Assembly: GCA_040752355.1 (NCBI GenBank)
Contig: JBFMHE010000004.1
Span: 1-64,000, forward strand
Reading direction: 5' to 3'
DNA: 64,000 bases
Source of the DNA: Nitrospirota bacterium
GTDB taxonomy: Bacteria; Nitrospirota; Thermodesulfovibrionia; Thermodesulfovibrionales; Dissulfurispiraceae
Shown here: positions 59,439-64,000 of the stretch, in pieces
Position numbering within the stretch: position 1 is the stretch's first letter
Layout: every line of letters begins with the position of its first letter
Notes under the pieces: model-generated
Told to the model about the DNA's origin: nothing
What the model saw: the letters and a program-made list of their open reading frames with translations, nothing else
The model's database searches: none
Program-made: the position numbers and the translations under genes

Positions 59439-59669
59439 ATGCCGACACCTCCTCTGTGCGGAATAGCTTTGTGTGGCGGTTACCGGAAACGAGAGCATCC
59501 CGGATCGATGCTCGCTGCTGCGGCAGCGGTATTGTTCGGAAAGAGAGTTGATGAGCCTGCTCTGCCACGCAGGGCGCTGTATCTATCTAAACGGTAGCAT
59601 GCGAAGGGAGGCGTGTCAAACAACAGCGCCGTCGGCAGACAGGGAGGAATACACTTATCCTGAGCCGCT

Positions 59670-60638
59670 CTAAGGGTTCCAGAGATACAGGAACCGGACC
59701 CCGGCGGAAGACAACAATTCTTCCGCGTTGATCGAGACGAGGTTGATCACCTGCGGGCCGGGCACGGGCATTCCCGAGTAGATGGTCGAGGCGAAGTCTC
59801 CCGGCCTGGTGTACATGACGACCCTCGCCTGCTCGATCTTCAGCGCCTTCTTCATCGCTTCGATCGTTTCGTCCAGGTATGCCGTCTCATCGATCAGGCC
59901 TGCTGCCCGGGCCTGGCCCGCGGTCATGATGCGGCCGTCGGCAAGGGCGCGGATCTCCTGCTCGGAGAGCTGCTTCTGCCTGCTCGCGTGGACCACTGCG
60001 ATAAACCGCGCGAAGAGCCCGTCGATGATGCCCTGAAGCATCTTCTGCTCCTCGGGGGAGCTGGGGCGGAAGGGAGACCAGAAGTCCTTCTTCGGACCCG
60101 ACGTATACGTCTCGCTGACAACCCCGATCTTCGAAAAGAGGCCGTCGGCGTTGAGCTTCATCGCGAGCACTCCTATGCTGCCGGTGACCGACGCCGGACT
60201 GGCGATGATACGGTCGGCGGCAGCTGCCACATAATACCCTCCCGAAGCGCCGACCTCCATTATGTATGCGTATACGGGCACCTTCCGCTTCTCCTTGAAG
60301 CGCACGAGATCGTGATAGATCGTATCGCTTGCGGCAACGCTGCCGCCGGGTGAATTGATCCTCACGATCACCCCTGCGACCGCCGCATCGCCCTCCGCCT
60401 TGCGGAGCGCCTCTCTGAAGAAGGCGACGGCCGAGGGCTTCGTCCTCAGCAGGCCCTCGGACTTCTCCTTGAACGATATCATGCCGTCCAGGTCGAGCAG
60501 CAGCAGCTTGGGTCTCCCCTCTCCCTCGATCAGCTCCTCCTCGAGCTGCTTTGCAGCAGGGGTGAGGGTGACGTTGACAAAAGCGCATCCAGAAAGGATA
60601 GAGAGGATAAGGACCAGCGGCAGTATCGTTCTTTTCAT
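59670..60638 (-). CDS. sppA: Signal peptide peptidase SppA (S49), lipoprotein form
   Basis: A 322-residue serine peptidase that degrades cleaved signal peptides at the membrane. MKRTILPLVLILSILSGC is a lipoprotein signal. The S49 domain has VIVRINSPGGSVAASDTIY, the nucleophile in MEVGASGGYYVAAAAD, SVTGSIGV and the general-base Lys in YTSGPKKDFWSPFR. AAGGAG precedes the ATG. Its length is that of the short, tetramer-half SppA type. Confidence 0.92.
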   Translation of the reverse strand: MKRTILPLVLILSILSGCAFVNVTLTPAAKQLEEELIEGEGRPKLLLLDLDGMISFKEKSEGLLRTKPSAVAFFREALRKAEGDAAVAGVIVRINSPGGSVAASDTIYHDLVRFKEKRKVPVYAYIMEVGASGGYYVAAAADRIIASPASVTGSIGVLAMKLNADGLFSKIGVVSETYTSGPKKDFWSPFRPSSPEEQKMLQGIIDGLFARFIAVVHASRQKQLSEQEIRALADGRIMTAGQARAAGLIDETAYLDETIEAMKKALKIEQARVVMYTRPGDFASTIYSGMPVPGPQVINLVSINAEELLSSAGVRFLYLWNP

Positions 60639-60830
60639 TCCAGGCTCCTTGCAGACAGATATGGGCGCAGGCGCTTGCCTATTAACCTATTACCAGAAAA
60701 CAGGCCCCTTGTCCACCACAAAACGGCCTGCGCCTCCGGTGCAGCCCTTGCAGGGGAGGCGCTGCCCCTGCGCGCTCCTCCCTAACGTTTCTGCACCTTT
60801 CGCCCGTCTTCGGTTATCATATGAGTAGCA

Positions 60831-62066
60831 ATGCACAACCACCAGCGCTTCTCGGCACTTTATGCCAGGGACTTCAGGCTCTTCTGGTTCGGCCAGATCA
60901 TCTCCCTCTCGGGGACCTGGATGCACTCGGTCGCGCAGAGCTGGCTCGTCTACTCCCTGACGAAGTCGCCGCTCTCCCTCGGCATCATAGCCTCCCTGTC
61001 TTCGCTGCCGATACTCATCCTCACGCTCTTCGGGGGAATGGTCGCTGACCGGTATCCGAAACGCAATATCCTCATTGTCACCCAGGTGCTCTCCGTCCTT
61101 CCCGCCCTGGCCCTCGGCATTCTCACCGACACCGATACGATCACGATATGGCAGGTGGGCATCATCGCCTTCTTCCTCGGCACGGTCAATGCCTTCGACG
61201 TTCCTGCGCGGCAGGCATTCCTCGCCGAAGTAGTCAACAAGGGGGACATCACCAATGCCATAGCCCTCAACTCCGCCGCCTTCAACGGCGCCCGGGTCAT
61301 CGGGCCGGTGATAGCCGGGTTCCTGATCGCCCGTTTCGGGCTCCCCGCCTGTTTCTATCTCAACGCCCTCAGCTTCGTCGCGGTCATCGTCGCGCTCTCG
61401 AAGATACAGGCGCGCGGTGTCGTCACGGCGCGCTCCGCCGGGTTCTTTTCCGATATCGCCGCGGGCGGGCGCTTCGTCATGAAGGAGCGCGCCATACTCT
61501 ACATCATGGCGCTCATCGGGCTCTTCAGCCTCTTCGGCATTCCGTACATTACGCTCCTGCCGGTGCTCGCCGCCGAGATCCTCCATGTCGGAGCAAAGGG
61601 CCTCAGCCTTCTCGTCGCCGCCGCAGGAGCGGGCTCGCTCTGCGCAGCGCTCATCATCGCCTTCAAGGGGGAGGTGGAGCGCAAGGATATCTACATCCCC
61701 CTCTCGGGGCTCGTCTTTTCGGTGGCGATTCTCGGCATCTCCTTTTCGCGGAGCTTCCACCTCTCGCTCTTTTTCATCTTCCTCGCCGGCTGGGGGGTGG
61801 TCAGCTACCTGGCGACGAGCAACAGCTACATACAGAACATGGTGCCCGATGCGCTCAGGGGCAGGGTCATGAGCCTCTACATCCTCGTCTTTCTCGGCCT
61901 CGCGCCCGTGGGCAACTCGGTCATCGGTGTCACGGCCGACCTCCTGGGGACCATCGCCTCGCTGAAGATGTTTGCCGCAATCTGCATCGGCGGTAGTATA
62001 CTATTCGCAGCGGTCTTCAGAAGGGCCGCGGCCCCCGGCGCGGTGCTGCCCGGGGAATCGGGGTAG
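60831..62066 (+). CDS. MFS exporter (EntS/MFS_3 family)
   Basis: A 411-residue major facilitator with 12 helices, opening FSALYARDFRLFWFGQIISL with SGTWMHSVAQSWLVYSLT, typical of the EntS-like group. The loop 2-3 motif is GGMVADRYPKRNILI. Substrate cannot be assigned; relatives export siderophores or drugs. There is no strong ribosome site. It is divergent from sppA and precedes tsaB by 15 bases. Confidence 0.87.
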   Translation: MHNHQRFSALYARDFRLFWFGQIISLSGTWMHSVAQSWLVYSLTKSPLSLGIIASLSSLPILILTLFGGMVADRYPKRNILIVTQVLSVLPALALGILTDTDTITIWQVGIIAFFLGTVNAFDVPARQAFLAEVVNKGDITNAIALNSAAFNGARVIGPVIAGFLIARFGLPACFYLNALSFVAVIVALSKIQARGVVTARSAGFFSDIAAGGRFVMKERAILYIMALIGLFSLFGIPYITLLPVLAAEILHVGAKGLSLLVAAAGAGSLCAALIIAFKGEVERKDIYIPLSGLVFSVAILGISFSRSFHLSLFFIFLAGWGVVSYLATSNSYIQNMVPDALRGRVMSLYILVFLGLAPVGNSVIGVTADLLGTIASLKMFAAICIGGSILFAAVFRRAAAPGAVLPGESG

Positions 62067-62081
62067 CTCCAAGGAGAGGCG

Positions 62082-62765
62082 ATGCGATTACTGGCGATAG
62101 AGACGGCGACAGCGGTGGGCGGCGTGGCGATCATGGAAGATGACCTGCTCATCGCCGAGTCGAGAGCCAACGTGAAGGTGACCCACTCCGAGCGCCTCCT
62201 GACCGAGATCGACCATGCGCTCACAAGCTCCCGCCTCACCATCGACGCTATCGATGTCTTCGCCCTTTCCACAGGCCCCGGGTCGTTCACCGGGCTCAGG
62301 GTCGGTCTCAGCACGCTCAAAGGGCTCGCCTACGCCACCGCCAAGAAGGTGGTCGCGGTCCCGACGCTCGAGGCGTTCGCCTCGGCTATCACCTTCACCC
62401 CGCATATGATCTGTCCGCTCCTCGACGCCCGGCGGCGGGAGGTCTATGCAGGGGTGTTCGCCTGGGAGGGAGACGGGCTCGTCCGCATACTGCCCGAGCA
62501 GGCCGTGAAGCTCGAGACCCTGCTCGCCCGCCTCCACGAGCCGGTGGTCTTCCTCGGCGAGGGGGCTGCGCTGTACCGGAAGACCATAGAAGAGATCATG
62601 GGAGAGCGGGCGCTCTTCGCCCGGCCGCGCGACATGGCGCCGTCGCCCGCGACCGTGGCAGCGCTCGGGATGCAGCGCGCCCGGAGCGGCGCCTTCGAAG
62701 ACCCCGTTCGCCTCACGCCGCTCTATCTCAGGAAATCCGAAGCAGAGCTCAAATCACCCTCGTAA
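62082..62765 (+). CDS. tsaB: tRNA threonylcarbamoyladenosine biosynthesis protein TsaB
   Basis: A 227-residue ASKHA-fold protein. It has LLAIETATAVGGVAI, VTHSERLLTEIDHAL and the diagnostic LSTGPGSFTGLRVGLSTLKG. TsaB forms the complex with TsaD and TsaE for t6A37 modification of ANN-decoding tRNAs. AAGGAG precedes the ATG. rimI follows after 20 bases, a widely conserved pairing. Confidence 0.94.
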   Translation: MRLLAIETATAVGGVAIMEDDLLIAESRANVKVTHSERLLTEIDHALTSSRLTIDAIDVFALSTGPGSFTGLRVGLSTLKGLAYATAKKVVAVPTLEAFASAITFTPHMICPLLDARRREVYAGVFAWEGDGLVRILPEQAVKLETLLARLHEPVVFLGEGAALYRKTIEEIMGERALFARPRDMAPSPATVAALGMQRARSGAFEDPVRLTPLYLRKSEAELKSPS

Positions 62766-62785
62766 CTGCCGGCAGCGAGGCCGCG

Positions 62786-63250
62786 ATGAGACCGATCCGT
62801 ATCCGCGAGATGTCACCCGACGATATACCCGAGATCATGCGCATCGAGCTCGAAGCCTTCACAACGCCCTGGACAGAAACGTCATTCAAGACCGAGCTCT
62901 ACAGCAGGTTCTCCCTGACCAGGGTCGCGGTGCTCGACGGCGCAATCATCGGCTATATCTGCGTGCGCCAGATCGCCGATGAATGCCACCTGATGGACCT
63001 GGCGGTCCACCCCGGCCATCGGCAGCAGGGAGTGGCGACGCTGCTCCTCGAGGATATTCTGCAGGACATCTCGGCGTCGGAGTGCCGCTTCCTTTATCTC
63101 GAGGTGAGGATGTCGAACCAGGCGGCCAAGAGACTCTACGAAAAATTCGGCTTCAGGGTCGTGGGCATACGGAAAAACTACTATATCAACCCCTCGGAAA
63201 ACGCGCTCGTCATGATGCGGGAGCTGAAGCAGGAGGACACGCCGGCATAA
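62786..63250 (+). CDS. rimI: Ribosomal protein alanine N-acetyltransferase RimI
   Basis: A 154-residue GNAT acetyltransferase. It has IMRIELEAFTTPWTETSF near the N-terminus, the acetyl-CoA loop HPGHRQQGVATLL and LEVRMSNQAAKRLYEKFGF, then VGIRKNYYINPSENALVM, all standard for RimI. It acetylates the N-terminal alanine of ribosomal protein S18 in E. coli. It is in an operon with tsaB. Confidence 0.93.
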   Translation: MRPIRIREMSPDDIPEIMRIELEAFTTPWTETSFKTELYSRFSLTRVAVLDGAIIGYICVRQIADECHLMDLAVHPGHRQQGVATLLLEDILQDISASECRFLYLEVRMSNQAAKRLYEKFGFRVVGIRKNYYINPSENALVMMRELKQEDTPA

Positions 63251-63342
63251 CGCGGACAGCACATCACAAGCTCGAAAACCCAGGCGCCAAACGAGAGATG
63301 CCCTCTCGATAACCGCCATTCCCCTTGTTCAGGGGTTGGTGC

Positions 63343-64000
63343 TCAGGATTTCGGACTTGCCGTCAGCTGCGTGCACGTTACCTTGTCGAGTTTCAGAAAA
63401 CGCATGCAGCCGTTGCAGGAGATGCAGTCCGCCTTTTCCTTGCCTGCCCTGAATCTCTCCGGCAGGTCGGGCTCGCGGATGAGGGGGCGCGAGAGCGAGA
63501 CGAGATCGGCATCCCCGCTGCCGAGGACCTCTTCCATCACGCTCCTCGAACGGAGACCGCCGACGAGCATGACCGGCACAGCCACCCGTTCCTTGAAGCG
63601 GCGCGCCAGGGTCCTGAAGTATGCCTCCTGTCCGGGGGCGAGGATGCCTGTCTGCACGGTCCTGCCCCCCGACTCGTACATGCCGCCGCTCACCTCGATG
63701 GCGGCAACGCCGAGGTCTTCGAGCCGCAATGCGGTCCTGAGGCTCTCTGCGGGGCCGAGCCCTCCCTCGACGAAATCGTCGGCATTCATTTTTATCATCA
63801 GGGGATAGGCTGCCCCCGTTTCCTTGCGCATCGCCTTGACGACCTCTTCGAGGAAATGGAACCGCCGCTCCTCGTCGCCTCCCCAATAATCCGTTCTCCG
63901 GTTGGTGTGGGGAGAAAGGAACTCGTTCACGAGATAGCCGTGCGCCGCGTGCACCTGGACGCCGTCGAACCCCGCATACTGCGCCCTGCCCGCAGCCTCG
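63343..64000 (-). CDS. NADH:flavin oxidoreductase, Old Yellow Enzyme family (C-terminal part)
   Basis: The gene enters from the right edge; about 218 codons are visible. FDGVQVHAAHGYLVNEFLSP, then RTDYWGG and VMLVGGLRS are OYE landmarks. The end has DCISCNGCMRFLKLDKVTC, a cysteine cluster like the 4Fe-4S site of 2,4-dienoyl-CoA reductases, but the NAD(P) domain that normally follows is absent: the protein stops 10 residues later. It is therefore a single-domain OYE that keeps a cysteine motif. Confidence 0.87.
   Translation of the reverse strand, partial: EAAGRAQYAGFDGVQVHAAHGYLVNEFLSPHTNRRTDYWGGDEERRFHFLEEVVKAMRKETGAAYPLMIKMNADDFVEGGLGPAESLRTALRLEDLGVAAIEVSGGMYESGGRTVQTGILAPGQEAYFRTLARRFKERVAVPVMLVGGLRSRSVMEEVLGSGDADLVSLSRPLIREPDLPERFRAGKEKADCISCNGCMRFLKLDKVTCTQLTASPKS

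Overview
The window looks like a chromosomal segment of a GC-rich, Gram-negative (diderm) environmental bacterium. The evidence is several lipoproteins with lipoboxes, a SppA peptidase, an ornithine-lipid acyltransferase, a ZnuABC zinc importer, a diheme cytochrome and strong AGGAGG ribosome sites. Frequent AGG and ATA codons in a GC-rich background, and the mix of gene families, suggest an uncultivated Nitrospirota or Desulfobacterota-like lineage. That placement is an inference; no rRNA or other decisive marker gene is present.

Region 1 (1-20.1 kb) is a phosphate-starvation island. It holds phoU(partial)-pstB-pstA-pstC-pstS, an alkaline phosphatase, an HMA2-domain/P-type ATPase/MetK-like cluster, an OlsB-like acyltransferase with a decayed partner, three small four-cysteine proteins, psiE, a PHP phosphoesterase plus GT21-type glycosyltransferase operon, a GH1 glycosidase and the response regulator phoB. 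Nine promoters carry the same architecture: two to four 11-bp direct repeats with a core like (G/T)TAA(C/T) or GTCAT, followed 5-7 bp later by a -10 hexamer. That is the arrangement expected of a PhoB box. The genes behind these boxes point to phosphate uptake, phosphate scavenging and replacement of phospholipids by phosphorus-free lipids (ornithine lipid, glycolipid), plus an undescribed set of small Cys proteins.

Region 2 (20.2-28.0 kb) holds a TVP38-type membrane protein, a radical SAM/methyltransferase fusion resembling ArsS joined to ArsM (arsenosugar synthesis), a mercuric-reductase-like flavoprotein, a transketolase and an MscS channel. Region 3 (28.0-32.7 kb) is scarred by mobile DNA: a 116-bp direct repeat flanks a divergent FtsH and a broken UPF0175/DUF3368 pair, followed by a non-autonomous IS21-like remnant, a HicBA toxin-antitoxin pair and tRNA-Asp and tRNA-Val genes.

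Region 4 (32.8-43.8 kb) is housekeeping and transport: L,D-transpeptidase, an Ala-rich lipoprotein, a zur-znuACB operon with a palindromic operator, PEP synthase, an AI-2E family exporter and a second P2-type ATPase. Region 5 (44.0-59.5 kb) carries a flavocytochrome-like reductase with a small diheme cytochrome, a beta-phosphoglucomutase/trehalose-phosphatase fusion, a GH65 phosphorylase, two paralogues of the Anabaena sensory rhodopsin transducer (ASRT) with no rhodopsin, a BrkB/YihY protein, an amidinotransferase, an NRAMP-like transporter, a sugar-lactone oxidase, a GH15 glucoamylase/trehalase and a flavin oxidoreductase. Region 6 (59.6-64 kb) ends with SppA, an MFS exporter, tsaB-rimI and a partial Old Yellow Enzyme. 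No CRISPR array, rRNA operon, phage or conjugation genes were seen.
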